Assembly: GCA_051294375.1 (NCBI GenBank)
Contig: CM119269.1
Coordinates: 22,965,812 to 23,029,811 of the forward strand
Direction of reading: 5' to 3'
Source: Paraspadella gotoi
Taxonomy: Eukaryota; Chaetognatha
DNA length: 64,000 nucleotides
The position numbers were made by a program, and so were the translations under genes. The notes beneath the pieces were generated by a model. The model was given only the letters and a program-made list of their open reading frames with translations, was not told where the DNA came from and did not search any database. This document shows positions 42,260 through 54,447 of this stretch, in pieces. Position 1 is the stretch's first letter. Every line of letters begins with the position of its first letter.

Positions 42260-42480
42260 ATTAAATAATTACTATTTACTATTTGCTATTTACTATCTGC
42301 TATTTTCTATTTTCTATTTTCTATTTTCTATTTTCTATTCTCTATTTTCTATTTTCTATTTACTATTTATTATTTTCTATTTACTATTCACTATTCACTA
42401 TTTACTATTTACTATTACTATTTGCTTTTTACTATTTCCTATTATTTTTTTCTATTTTCTATTTACTATTTACGACTCAA
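42260..42480. repeat. tttctatt/tttactat octamer-like minisatellite
   Basis: Runs of ttttctattttctattttct and tttactatttactattcact. Phe/Tyr/Leu-rich frames through it are repeat-derived. Also present at 45,960-46,200 and 52,287-52,527. Stretch 41,943-42,259 is unique AT-rich sequence. Confidence 0.85.
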
Positions 42481-42663
42481 TGTTTATGAGAATTTCTTAC
42501 TTCTCTTTTTCCTTTTTTATTGTCCATTTTTGCCTTCTAAGTTTGAATATCTGAATAAATTTCATTCATAAATTTTTTCTTAAAACCACCTCGTTAATGT
42601 TTGACACACATTTAACAACTGTTCAAAAAAATTAACATTTTAAAAAGAAAGGGAGTAAAATTT

Positions 42664-42960
42664 GGAGAGAGAGAGAGAGAGAGAGAGAGAGANNNNNNNN
42701 NNNNNNNNNNNNNNNNNNNNNNNNNNNNNNNNNNNNNNNNNNNNNNNNNNNNNNNNNNNNNNNNNNNNNNNNNNNNNNNNNNNNNNNNNNNNNNNNNNNN
42801 NNNNNNNNNNNNNNAAGAAAGAAAGAAAGAAAGACAGAAAGACAGAAAGAAAGAGATAAAGAGACAAAATGAAACGAGAGAGGCTTAGAAAGAAATAAAG
42901 AACAAAAAAAGAGAAAGAGAGAGAGAGACAGAGAAAGAGAGAGATAGAGAGTTAGAAAGG
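42664..42960. repeat. (GA)n with 122-N gap, then (AAAG)n-like run
   Basis: (ga)n, N 42,693-42,814, then aagaaagaaagaaagaaaga and gacagaaagacagaaag units decaying to 42,955. Confidence 0.85.
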
Positions 42961-43097
42961 CGAGTCTCAACTTCCAACTTATATCCAATTGATTTTTTCT
43001 TATTTGTCTTCACAATTTATTTCTCCTTTTTCTCAAAAAATTTCAAAGATTTCGGTTTTTTAAAATTTTGAATAAAAACAAAGAAAATAAAACTAAG

Positions 43098-43245
43098 AAG
43101 GAACCACCCTTTATTAAAACCACCCTTTATTAAAACCACCCATCCTGCTAACCTGAGTGGAAAATAACCACCCCGCATCCTTCTGCAGAAAAACCACCCG
43201 TTCGTTAAACCGTCCACTGATTTTTAACCACCCACTTCAAAAAAA
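43098..43245. repeat. aaaaccaccctttatt motif cluster
   Basis: ccacc motifs recur about every 15-20 bp (gaaccaccctttattaaaac, aaccacccatcctg, aaccaccccgcatcc, aaccacccgttcg, aaccacccacttc). Present in all three copies of segment A. Confidence 0.6.
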
Positions 43246-43302
43246 TAAAAAAATCCGTAAAGAACTTTAAAACTGAATTTAAAGTCAGCCATCCATATCG
43301 CC

Positions 43303-43442
43303 TCTCTCTCTCTCTCNNNNNNNNNNNNNNNNNNNNNNNNNNNNNNNNNNNNNNNNNNNNNNNNNNNNNNNNNNNNNNNNNNNNNNNNNNNNNNNNNNNN
43401 NNNNNNNNNNNNNNNNNNNNNNNNNNNNNNNNTCTCTCTCTC
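43303..43442. repeat. (TC)n array with a 116-N gap
   Basis: tc units flank N 43,317-43,432. The corresponding array is fully resolved in the other copies (46,916-46,995; 53,243-53,322). Confidence 0.9.
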
Positions 43443-43591
43443 AACGTTGATTATGAGAAATCCTATTTTCCTCTCACCTCCTCTTTGCGTAATGAAGGGG
43501 AAAACCTTTCCGTTCTGTTGCTTCGCTTAATCCCTCTCTTCCTCCCTCTCTCCCTCCATTCCTCCCTCTGCATACGAATCTTCCTCACCCA

Positions 43592-43942
43592 TTGCGCCCG
43601 ATGCCACCTTCACTTTTCGTTTCGTCGTCGTCCCCGCGTCGCCGCGCCTCTCGCACCTGCGACGGCATCTGTCCCGAGTGCGCCCACGCTCAGTTCAAGT
43701 CGAAGGACGTGAGTCTAACTGACGAAGAGAAGGCGGAGGCGAGCGAGGCAAGGCGACGGTCGAGCACGAGCCGAGGAGTCGTCTCCAGATTCATCGAGGA
43801 CAATTCGTTCTTGGAGAAGTTGGCAGCGGACACTGACGCAGTTGATAACTTAAAAAAAAAAACAAAAAAAAAACATTTTCGCTTGGTTCTCGTTTCTCGC
43901 TTTATTTTTTTTGGTTCGTTTATTTATAATGATAATTACTAA
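43592..43942 (+). CDS. Unidentified protein-like frame with CxxxCPEC motif, copy 1
   Basis: About 90 codons, distinctly GC-rich (to about 43,845) inside AT-rich DNA, then an A-run that translates as Lys. Residues include TCDGICPECAHAQFKSKD, then LTDEEKAEASEARRR, SSTSR and FIEDNSFLEKLAADTDAVDNL. The closely spaced cysteines suggest metal binding, and the rest is charged and probably helical. A splice-donor-like gtgagt sits at 43,709, right after SKD, so the frame could be an exon ending there. No ATG starts the frame near its 5' end. I do not recognise the family. The A-run directly after the frame could also mark a retrocopy. Confidence 0.3.
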   Translation: MRPMPPSLFVSSSSPRRRASRTCDGICPECAHAQFKSKDVSLTDEEKAEASEARRRSSTSRGVVSRFIEDNSFLEKLAADTDAVDNLKKKTKKKHFRLVLVSRFIFFGSFIYNDNY

Positions 43943-44353
43943 TATATTTATTGGTACTGTTGATCTGATTGAATATAATGATTGGCATAATTTACAAAAA
44001 AAGATTATTATTGATTTAGCTAATTAAGATGCGCGTGCGTCTGAAACTGGAATAATGGTTTAAAAATAACATATGATTTTAAAGATGATTGACTGATTGA
44101 CAATCGTGAAATATTCTCTACGGTCAAACCTTTTTGCTCGAAATCTCTCAATCTTTACGATCAGTCACTATTCCACTCCCATAGTTACAACCTTTTTTTT
44201 TACAAAAACGACCTAACCATTACCACTCTCCGTCTAGACGCCGCCCTTAAAATTGATTAGAGAGAAACGAAATCGTTACTGAAATATTTTTTTTGTCTTT
44301 AATTGATTGAAGTTGATGACAAGCGACTTCACGCCTTTTCCACTCGCTCTCTA

Positions 44354-44404
<51 letters not shown>

Positions 44405-44934
44405 ATCTCCTCTCTCTCTCTCTCTTTCTCTCTCTCAAAATAAATGATATTTACAATTGAAAATGATGTTGATTAAACATCATTCAATTTAATAATACTA
44501 CAGTTTCTTTAATCTGAAGTGATACAAAAGACTTGATTAAACTCGTAATTCTTCAGTGTATAATATTTTTATAACATTTATTAGTTAGAAAACTAGTTGA
44601 CGTTTAGTTGATCTAAAATAATGTTAAAATTTGCTAATAATAAATAATCACAATGGGTATCAAGCGTGGAGTCCTTTCTTCATTTCTTTTCTTCCAAATT
44701 TTAACATTTAATTTTTAACGCTGATTGTGAGTAAGTAAAGTAGTCAAACAACCTCACATGATAAACTGACCGACCAACATATAAATTGTCATTTCTCACA
44801 AGACTCACAACGGTCAAATTTCCCTGGACTCACCACGTACGCCTTCTTACTCTTTACTTTCTCATATCGAATCACAGTGAACCTCCGCTTTTATTCACAT
44901 ATGTGTTTATAAATTCTTTCTATTCAGACTTTGA

Positions 44935-45048
44935 AGAGAGGAAGGAGAGAGCGAGATGAGAGAGAGCGGAGAGAGAGAGAGAAACGGAGAGAGAGAGACG
45001 ACAGCGCCCCCGTGAGACTGAGAGAGACAGACATTAACGAGAGGAGAA

Positions 45049-45140
<92 letters not shown>

Positions 45141-45192
45141 GAGAGAGAGAGAGCATGTACACTGTCAATCAAAACCTTCCTCAAAGACTTTA

Positions 45193-45236
<44 letters not shown>

Positions 45237-45249
45237 GTTCTCTCTCTTC

Positions 45250-45280
<31 letters not shown>

Positions 45281-45296
45281 TTCTCGCTTCTCTCTA
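44935..45296. repeat. (GA)n then (TC)n inverted array
   Basis: GA array 44,990-45,153, 40 bp of unique sequence, then TC array 45,195-45,290. This is a potential long hairpin. It corresponds to the 395-N gap of copy 1 and recurs at 51,262-51,623. Confidence 0.9.
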
Positions 45297-46408
45297 ATCG
45301 TCGTTCTCAAAAAATTTTCGGAAAAATAATCTTTTTTTTCTCTCCAAAAATTCGATTTGAATTTTTTCGGATAAAAAAATCCCGACCAATCATTTTTTCA
45401 TCGTGATTTCGTGAAATTGTTGTCGTCTCGTCGTCGTCGTCCGTCGTCGTCGTCGACGATCATTGTTAATATCCGTCAAATTCGGCTTATACACAATATA
45501 TTTTAAATACGATGTCGCTGTTTGTATTATTTTTTTCATTTCTTGGTGTAATATTAAAAAGAGAAAATTATTGAAACTAGAGAGAGAGAGAGAGAGGAGA
45601 GAGAGGAGAGAGAGAGAGAGAGAGAGTGAGAGTGTTGACAGAGGACAAGTTACAGAGAAAAAAAAAAACGATATAATATTTTTTAATACATGTATACTAA
45701 ATAAAACAAAAATGGAATTTGTTACTTATTTGGCTTTAATTTCTAAGCACGAAACCCATGTCATCTTAAATATGAAATTAAATTCGTAGGGATTCTCTGG
45801 GAAGAGAGGGTTAACCTTTTTTGCTAACTAAATTATGAAATTTTGTAAATTCAAATGTTATGAAAATTGAAAAAAATTTACTTGTACCAATATATATATA
45901 TTTATGAATAAAAAGTATTGTTAAAATAAAAGTTGTGCTAGGGAGTAGTCTATTAAACACTATTCACTCTTTAGTATTTACTATTAAATAATTACTATTT
46001 ACTATTTGCTATTTACTGATCTCTATTTTCTATTTTCTATTTTCTATTTTCTATTTTCTATTCTCTATTTTCTATTTCTATTTACTATTTATTATTTTCA
46101 TATTTACTATTCACTATTCACTATTTACTATTTACTATTACTATTTGCTTTTTACTATTCCTATTTTTTTTTCTATTTTCTATTACTATTTCCGATCAGA
46201 TGTTTATGAGAATTTCTTACTTCTCTTTTTCCTTTTTTATTGTCCATCTCTAAGTTTGAATATCTGAATAAATTTCATTCATAAATTTTTTCTTAAAACA
46301 CCTCGTTAATGTTTGACACTCTTCAACTGTAAAAAAAATTAACATTTTAAAAGATAAAGGGAGTAAAATTTGGGAGAGAGAGAGAGAGAGAGAAGTGAGA
46401 GAGAGAGA

Positions 46409-46439
<31 letters not shown>

Positions 46440-46914
46440 AAAGAAAGAAAGAAGACAGAAAGACAGAAATAAAGAGATAAAGAGACAAAATGACGGAGAG
46501 ATTAGAAAGAAATAAAGAACAAAAAAAGAGAAAGAGAGAGAGAGACAGAGAAGACAGATATGAGATGTTAGAAAGGCGAGTCTCAACTTCACTTATATCC
46601 AATTGATTTTTTCTTATTTGTCTTCACAATTTATTTCTCCTTTTTCTCAAAAAATTTCATAAGATTTCGGTTTTTTAAAATTTTGAATAAAAACAAAGAA
46701 AATAAAACTAAGAAGGACCACCCTTATTAAAAACCACCCTTTATAAAACCACCCATCCTGCTAACCTAGTGGAAAATACCCACCCCGCATCCTCTGCAGA
46801 AAAAACCACCCCGTTCGTTAAACCGTCCACTGATTTTTAACCACCCACTTCAAAAAAAATAAAAAATCCGTAAAGAACTTTAAAACTGAATTTAAAGTCA
46901 GCCATCCATATCGC

Positions 46915-46982
<68 letters not shown>

Positions 46983-47022
46983 TCTCTCTCTCTCTCAACG
47001 TTGAATGAGAAATCCTATTTTC

Positions 47023-47390
47023 CCTCTCCTCCTCTTTGCGTATGAGGGGAAAACCTTTCCGTTCTGTTGTTCGCTCTAATCCTCTCGGTCCATCCCTCTC
47101 TCCCTCCATCCTCCTCTTACCTCCCTCTTTCCTCCTCTTCTGCTCCAATCCCTCTCTTCTCCCTCTCTCCTCCCTCCTCCTCTTATCCTCCCTCTTTTCT
47201 CCTCTCCTCCCTCTCTCCCTCTCTCTTTCCTCTATCTTCTTCTCCCTCCTCCCTCTGGCTCTCCCTCTTTCACTAACCTCTCTTTTCNNNNNNNNNNNNN
47301 NNNNNNNNNNNNTCTCTTCCTTCTTCACCGGAATCAAGGCGCCTCTCGCGTTGGATCCATTAATCACAGTCGAGACGAGTCACCGCCTTT
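47023..47390. repeat. Pyrimidine-rich tract with a 25-N gap
   Basis: ctccctcctcctctt units, N 47,288-47,312, then a unique ggcgcctctcgcgttggatc segment. Homologous to 53,350-53,670, which has no gap and slightly different indels. Confidence 0.85.
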
Positions 47391-47393
47391 CAC

Positions 47394-47658
47394 ATCTTCA
47401 CAGCTTCTCTTTCACCTTTCTTTTCTTCTCTTCACAGCTTCTCTTTCACCTTTCTTTTCTTCTCTTCACAGCTTCTCTTTCACCTTTCTTTTCTTCTCTT
47501 CACAGCTTCTCTTTCACCTTTCTTTTCTTCTCTTCACAGCTTCTCTTTCACCTTTCTTTTCTTCTCTTCACAGCTTCTCTTTCACCTTTCTTTTCTTCTC
47601 TTCACAGCTTCTCTTTCACCTTTCTTTTCTTCTCTTCACAGCTTCTCTTTCACCTCAC
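47394..47658. repeat. 34-bp minisatellite, about seven and a half copies
   Basis: Unit cagcttctctttcacctttc followed by ttttcttctcttca, every 34 bp from 47,401 to 47,639, nearly perfect. The homologous array at 53,680-53,905 has the same unit but length variants in almost every copy. Confidence 0.95.
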
Positions 47659-47974
47659 TCCTCTTTTCTTATTTATTTAACATTTCGTTTCTTGACTCCA
47701 AATTTTAATATACAATTTTCTCAAACGTCAAACAAACCTTTTTACATTAAACATGCAGTTTTAATAAAATGTATTATAGATATTTATAGTATAGATATTT
47801 ATAATACGTTTTCTTATTACGTATCTTATTAACTTTTCTTTAAAGTTTTCTAATTTTTATTCATTTATTGGTTATTTTTAAAAATTCTTTTTAAATATAA
47901 TGACAGATATTAAATTTTAATAAAATAAACAACCAAAAAATTTGATAGACTGGGGGAAATTATTATAAGTGAAT
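47659..47974. other. AT-rich non-coding stretch
   Basis: Unique AT-rich sequence including tatttatagtatagatattt. Homologous to 53,906-54,205. No gene seen. Confidence 0.5.
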
Positions 47975-48443
47975 TAAAGAGAGAGAGAGACAGAGAGAGA
48001 GAGAAAGAGACAAAGAGAGAGAGAGAGCGAGTTATTTGTACCCTTCACCAAATGCTTCTCAGCCCACGAAGAGTTTCCCATCAAGAAAACTCATGTTTTG
48101 CTCATCGGAGGCCAAAGTCGATACATTTATGATGAATAGAGAGAGAGAGNNNNNNNNNNAGAGAGAGAGACTTTGGTAGCAAGGTCTTTGAGATGGGCAT
48201 CAATTAGGTGGTCAATTAATCAACTTCCTTTCGTTGAAGAGAAAAGCAGAAAATTTTCCTCTTCTTCTTCTTCCTCCTCCTCCTCCTCCTCCTCTCTCTC
48301 TCTCCCTCCTTTCGCTCATACTTTTCTTCAGGTCTCTGTCTCTGTCTCTGTCTTGCTCGTTAACCAACTTTCGTTAACTCCTAAAGACATCCTCTCTCAC
48401 GCTTTGCTTCCTTTTTCCCTCTTAACCCTAGATTTTTCTCTCC

Positions 48444-48498
<55 letters not shown>

Positions 48499-48662
48499 CC
48501 TCCCCTCCCACTCCTTTCTTTCATCCTTTCTTCTCTCTCTCTTCCGCCTCTCTCTCTCTCTCTTCACCATGATTGGGAATCTCTCTCTCTCTCTCTTCTC
48601 TCTCTCACCAAATTAATCAGACAAGACGTCTTCTCGGTCCAACCAACCTTAAAATATTTTCT

Positions 48663-48697
<35 letters not shown>

Positions 48698-48780
48698 GTC
48701 TCTTTCTCTCTCTCTGACTTTTTCTTTCATTATTTCCTATTTTTTCCTTTCATTCATTCATAAATTTGTTTTTTAAGTTA
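47975..48780. repeat. GA arrays with 10-N gap, (CTT/CCT)n and TC arrays
   Basis: (ga)n at 47,980-48,028, (ga)n with N 48,150-48,159, cttcttcttcctcctcctcc at 48,261-48,295, and TC arrays between 48,440 and 48,715. Unique spacers such as acgaagagtttcccatcaag show no coding signal. Confidence 0.8.
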
Positions 48781-49196
48781 AGAAAAAAACAAGACAAAAT
48801 TAACAACAAACATTTTGTACTTCTGATTGACTAGCGACCACACATTCTTTTCATACTGTTTACAAGTGTGCGCAAAACTTCCTCACACGAAGTCACACAG
48901 TATGCGCAGGTGGTCGAATTCCCAAGAAATCCATCCATTCTGTGACTTCGGTTTTGGGGGAGGGAGAGATTTTGAGTCAATCTGCAGGTGGCCAAGGGTT
49001 GTAAGGAGAGAGAGAGGGAGAGAGAGAGAGAGAGGGAGAGAGAGAGATAAAGAGAGAGAGAGAGAGAGACCGGAAACTAATCTTCCTCTTATTCTTCAAT
49101 CAAGTAACTGGTCAAAAATCTGCGATGTCTACGATAAACATCAACTTATAACAACAACAACAACAACAACAACAACGACGATCCATGATTGACTCT
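48781..49196. other. Mostly unique stretch with GA and (CAA)n arrays
   Basis: Unique sequence 48,781-49,000 (gcgcaaaacttcctcacacg), (ga)n 49,002-49,070 and (caa)n 49,149-49,175. A frame at 48,827-49,192 is open but ends in the GA array, and its homologue at 55,144 is shifted. No gene called. Confidence 0.55.
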
Positions 49197-49640
49197 TTTT
49201 TCAAAAGCGCCCAATTTTTGGCTTTTTTTTCCAAAAGCGCCTTTTTTCTTTTGGTTAAATCTAAAACTTAATTTTAACATTAATGTTTAAAACTCTAATC
49301 TGATACCAAACTCATATGATGAGCGGGGTTTTCCGTCTTCAAAACCTAATCCTTAATCTTTAACCTTAATCAATAACCTAATCTTAATCTTTATCTTTAA
49401 TCCAAACCTAATCCTTAATCTTAAGACCAAATCCTTAATCTTTAACCTTAATCTATAACTTAATCCCTAACATTAACCTAATTCTTAAGCCTAATCTATA
49501 ACCCTAACCCCGAAGCCTAACCCTAACTTCCTAATCCCTCAACCCAGATCACTAACTAAATCTCTAACCTCTAACCTCTAATCTTTAACTCAATTCAGAA
49601 TTAAATATGAAATGGGGCATTCTTGGAAAAGAAGGCACCA
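49197..49640 (-). repeat. TTAGGG-bearing dispersed repeat, copy 4 (minus)
   Basis: Degenerate cctaatccttaatctttaac and ctaaccctaactt units on the + strand. Starts aaaagcgccc/ccaaaagcgcc and ends atgaaatggggcattcttgg followed by aaaagaaggc, the reverse-orientation equivalents of the ends at 60,040 and 59,380. Confidence 0.65.
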
Positions 49641-49739
49641 TAATTTCTCCCGTCCTCGATGTCAACCAACTTCCCTCAGTCGAGGCTAAAGATTTGGGCT
49701 AAAACAACATTAAATAATCACAACAACAGCAACAACTGG

Positions 49740-49860
49740 TTAAATGACGACGACGACAACGACGACGACAACAACAACAACAACGAAATCGCTTCGTCTT
49801 CCTGTTGTTTGTTTATCCAAAAGAAAAATGAGGAAGAAATAAGTTTTCTCTCGATGGGCG

Positions 49861-49897
<37 letters not shown>
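49740..49897. repeat. (GAC)n/(AAC)n and (GA)n arrays
   Basis: gacgacgacaacgacgacga at 49,746-49,787 and (ga)n at 49,863-49,896. The GA array ends exactly where block X copy 2 begins. Confidence 0.85.
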
Positions 49898-49918
49898 CAT
49901 ACGAATCTTCCTCACCCA

Positions 49919-50269
49919 TTGCGCCCGATGCCACCTTCACTTTTCGTTTCGTCGTCGTCCCCGCGTCGCCGCGCCTCTCGCACCTGCGACGGCATCTGTC
50001 CCGAGTGCGCCCACGCTCAGTTCAAGTCGAAGGACGTGAGTCTAACTGACGAAGAGAAGGCGGAGGCGAGCGAGGCAAGGCGACGGTCGAGCACGAGCCG
50101 AGGAGTCGTCTCCAGATTCATCGAGGACAATTCGTTCTTGGAGAAGTTGGCAGCGGACACTGACGCAGTTGATAACTTAAAAAAAAAAACAAAAAAAAAA
50201 CATTTTCGCTTGGTTCTCGTTTCTCGCTTTATTTTTTTTGGTTCGTTTATTTATAATGATAATTACTAA
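49919..50269 (+). CDS. Unidentified protein-like frame with CxxxCPEC motif, copy 2
   Basis: Identical in translation to the frame at 43,592-43,942, including the CDGICPEC motif, the donor-like gtgagt (50,036) and the A-run. Here its upstream neighbour is a GA array preceded by ctcgatgggcgatc, not the TC tract of copy 1. Only one of the two junctions may be genuine. Confidence 0.3.
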   Translation: MRPMPPSLFVSSSSPRRRASRTCDGICPECAHAQFKSKDVSLTDEEKAEASEARRRSSTSRGVVSRFIEDNSFLEKLAADTDAVDNLKKKTKKKHFRLVLVSRFIFFGSFIYNDNY

Positions 50270-50680
50270 TATATTTATTGGTACTGTTGATCTGATTGAA
50301 TATAATGATTGGCATAATTTACAAAAAAAGATTATTATTGATTTAGCTAATTAAGATGCGCGTGCGTCTGAAACTGGAATAATGGTTTAAAAATAACATA
50401 TGATTTTAAAGATGATTGACTGATTGACAATCGTGAAATATTCTCTACGGTCAAACCTTTTTGCTCGAAATCTCTCAATCTTTACGATCAGTCACTATTC
50501 CACTCCCATAGTTACAACCTTTTTTTTTACAAAAACGACCTAACCATTACCACTCTCCGTCTAGACGCCGCCCTTAAAATTGATTAGAGAGAAACGAAAT
50601 CGTTACTGAAATATTTTTTTTGTCTTTAATTGATTGAAGTTGATGACAAGCGACTTCACGCCTTTTCCACTCGCTCTCTA

Positions 50681-50731
<51 letters not shown>

Positions 50732-51261
50732 ATCTCCTCTCTCTCTCTCTCTTTCTCTCTCTCAAAATAAATGATATTTACAATTGAAAATGATGTTGAT
50801 TAAACATCATTCAATTTAATAATACTACAGTTTCTTTAATCTGAAGTGATACAAAAGACTTGATTAAACTCGTAATTCTTCAGTGTATAATATTTTTATA
50901 ACATTTATTAGTTAGAAAACTAGTTGACGTTTAGTTGATCTAAAATAATGTTAAAATTTGCTAATAATAAATAATCACAATGGGTATCAAGCGTGGAGTC
51001 CTTTCTTCATTTCTTTTCTTCCAAATTTTAACATTTAATTTTTAACGCTGATTGTGAGTAAGTAAAGTAGTCAAACAACCTCACATGATAAACTGACCGA
51101 CCAACATATAAATTGTCATTTCTCACAAGACTCACAACGGTCAAATTTCCCTGGACTCACCACGTACGCCTTCTTACTCTTTACTTTCTCATATCGAATC
51201 ACAGTGAACCTCCGCTTTTATTCACATATGTGTTTATAAATTCTTTCTATTCAGACTTTGA

Positions 51262-51381
51262 AGAGAGGAAGGAGAGAGCGAGATGAGAGAGAGCGGAGAG
51301 AGAGAGAGAAACGGAGAGAGAGAGACGACAGCGCCCCCGTGAGACTGAGAGAGACAGACATTAACGAGAGGAGAAAGAGAG

Positions 51382-51467
<86 letters not shown>

Positions 51468-51519
51468 GAGAGAGAGAGAGCATGTACACTGTCAATCAAA
51501 ACCTTCCTCAAAGACTTTA

Positions 51520-51563
<44 letters not shown>

Positions 51564-51576
51564 GTTCTCTCTCTTC

Positions 51577-51607
<31 letters not shown>

Positions 51608-51623
51608 TTCTCGCTTCTCTCTA
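51262..51623. repeat. (GA)n then (TC)n inverted array, copy in block X2
   Basis: Same layout as 44,935-45,296, with one aga/gga difference in the GA half. Confidence 0.9.
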
Positions 51624-52735
51624 ATCGTCGTTCTCAAAAAATTTTCGGAAAAATAATCTTTTTTTTCTCTCCAAAAATTCGATTTGAATTTTTTCGGATA
51701 AAAAAATCCCGACCAATCATTTTTTCATCGTGATTTCGTGAAATTGTTGTCGTCTCGTCGTCGTCGTCCGTCGTCGTCGTCGACGATCATTGTTAATATC
51801 CGTCAAATTCGGCTTATACACAATATATTTTAAATACGATGTCGCTGTTTGTATTATTTTTTTCATTTCTTGGTGTAATATTAAAAAGAGAAAATTATTG
51901 AAACTAGAGAGAGAGAGAGAGAGGAGAGAGAGGAGAGAGAGAGAGAGAGAGAGTGAGAGTGTTGACAGAGGACAAGTTACAGAGAAAAAAAAAAACGATA
52001 TAATATTTTTTAATACATGTATACTAAATAAAACAAAAATGGAATTTGTTACTTATTTGGCTTTAATTTCTAAGCACGAAACCCATGTCATCTTAAATAT
52101 GAAATTAAATTCGTAGGGATTCTCTGGGAAGAGAGGGTTAACCTTTTTTGCTAACTAAATTATGAAATTTTGTAAATTCAAATGTTATGAAAATTGAAAA
52201 AAATTTACTTGTACCAATATATATATATTTATGAATAAAAAGTATTGTTAAAATAAAAGTTGTGCTAGGGAGTAGTCTATTAAACACTATTCACTCTTTA
52301 GTATTTACTATTAAATAATTACTATTTACTATTTGCTATTTACTGATCTCTATTTTCTATTTTCTATTTTCTATTTTCTATTTTCTATTCTCTATTTTCT
52401 ATTTCTATTTACTATTTATTATTTTCATATTTACTATTCACTATTCACTATTTACTATTTACTATTACTATTTGCTTTTTACTATTCCTATTTTTTTTTC
52501 TATTTTCTATTACTATTTCCGATCAGATGTTTATGAGAATTTCTTACTTCTCTTTTTCCTTTTTTATTGTCCATCTCTAAGTTTGAATATCTGAATAAAT
52601 TTCATTCATAAATTTTTTCTTAAAACACCTCGTTAATGTTTGACACTCTTCAACTGTAAAAAAAATTAACATTTTAAAAGATAAAGGGAGTAAAATTTGG
52701 GAGAGAGAGAGAGAGAGAGAAGTGAGAGAGAGAGA

Positions 52736-52766
<31 letters not shown>

Positions 52767-53241
52767 AAAGAAAGAAAGAAGACAGAAAGACAGAAATAAA
52801 GAGATAAAGAGACAAAATGACGGAGAGATTAGAAAGAAATAAAGAACAAAAAAAGAGAAAGAGAGAGAGAGACAGAGAAGACAGATATGAGATGTTAGAA
52901 AGGCGAGTCTCAACTTCACTTATATCCAATTGATTTTTTCTTATTTGTCTTCACAATTTATTTCTCCTTTTTCTCAAAAAATTTCATAAGATTTCGGTTT
53001 TTTAAAATTTTGAATAAAAACAAAGAAAATAAAACTAAGAAGGACCACCCTTATTAAAAACCACCCTTTATAAAACCACCCATCCTGCTAACCTAGTGGA
53101 AAATACCCACCCCGCATCCTCTGCAGAAAAAACCACCCCGTTCGTTAAACCGTCCACTGATTTTTAACCACCCACTTCAAAAAAAATAAAAAATCCGTAA
53201 AGAACTTTAAAACTGAATTTAAAGTCAGCCATCCATATCGC

Positions 53242-53309
<68 letters not shown>

Positions 53310-53349
53310 TCTCTCTCTCTCTCAACGTTGAATGAGAAATCCTATTTTC

Positions 53350-54370
53350 CTCTCACCTCCTCTTTGCGTATGGGGGGAAAACCTTTCCGTTCTGTTGTTC
53401 GCTTAATCCCTCGTCTTCATCCCTCTCTCCCTCCATTCCTCCTCTTACCTCCCTCCTTTCCTCCTTTTCTGCTCCAATCCCTCTCTCCCCCTCTCTCCCT
53501 CCCTCCCTCCCTCTTTTCTCCTCTCCTCCCTCTCTCTTCCTCTCTCTTTCTCTATCTTCTCTCCCTCCTCCCTCTCTCTCCCTCTTTCACTAACCTCTCT
53601 TTTCTCTCTTCCTTCTTCACCGAATCAGGCGCCTCTCGCGTTGGATCCATTAATCACAGTCTAGACGAGTCACCGCTTTCACATCTTCATAGCTTTCTTT
53701 CACCTTTCTTTTTCTTCTCTTCACAGCTTCTCTTTCACCTTGCTTTTTTCTCTTCACAGCTTCTCTTCACCTTCTTTCTTCTCTTCACAGCTTCTCTTTT
53801 CACCTTTTCTTTTCTTCTCTTCACAGCTTCTCTTTCACCTTCTTTTCTTCTCTTCACAGCTCTCTTTCACCTTTCTTTTCTCTCTCACAGCTTCTCTTTC
53901 ACCTCACTCTCTTTTTCTTATTTATTTAACATTTCGTTTCTTGACTCCAAAATTTTAATATACAATTTTCTCAAACGTCAAACAAACCTTTTTAATTAAA
54001 CATGCCAGTTTTAATTAAAATGTATTAAGATATTTATGTATAGATATTTATAATACGCTATACGTATCTTATTAACTTTTTCTTTAAAGTTTTCTAATTT
54101 TTATTCATTTATGTTATTTTTAAAAATTCTTTTAAATATAATGACAGATATTTAAATTTTAATAAAAATAACAACCAAAAATTTGATAGACTGGGGAATA
54201 TTTAGTATTAAAGAAGAGAGAGAGACAGAGAGAGAGAGAAAGAGACAAGAGAGAGAGAGAGCGAGTTATTTGTACCCTTCACCAATGCTTCTCAGCCCAC
54301 GAAGAGTTTCCATCAGAAAACTCATGTTTTGCTCATCGGAGGCCAAAGTCGAAACATTTTATGGATGAAT

Positions 54371-54447
<77 letters not shown>

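Larger units (their letters stand above)
40080..43569. repeat. Large duplicated segment A, copy 1
   Basis: The order of landmarks matches 43,930-47,100 and 50,257-53,430: attggcataattta, gattgactgattgacaatcg, gtcaaaccttttgctcgaaa, TC array, gtatcaagcgtggagtc, accgaccaacatataaa, GA array, (cgt)n, ggattctctgggaagagagg, tttctattttctattt array, ccaccctttattaaaacc and caacgttga. This copy has longer microsatellites, three size-estimated gaps and fewer indel scars than the others. No gene seen. Confidence 0.9.
43570..47022. repeat. Block X copy 1: segment A copy 2 with a GC-rich frame at its start
   Basis: From gcatacgaatcttcctcacc to about 47,022 the sequence repeats at 49,897-53,349 at a constant offset of 6,327 bp. 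Landmarks across the whole block keep that offset exactly, so there is no net indel. I found one base difference, near 45,088. Left flanks differ completely (TC-rich here, GA array at 49,890). Confidence 0.95.
49897..53349. repeat. Block X copy 2: segment A copy 3
   Basis: Near-identical to 43,570-47,022 at +6,327 bp over 3,453 bp, including apparent read-error scars such as gtcgtctcgtcgtcgtccgt. Shared scars are more easily explained by the same read or contig being used twice than by two independent genomic copies. Confidence 0.95.
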
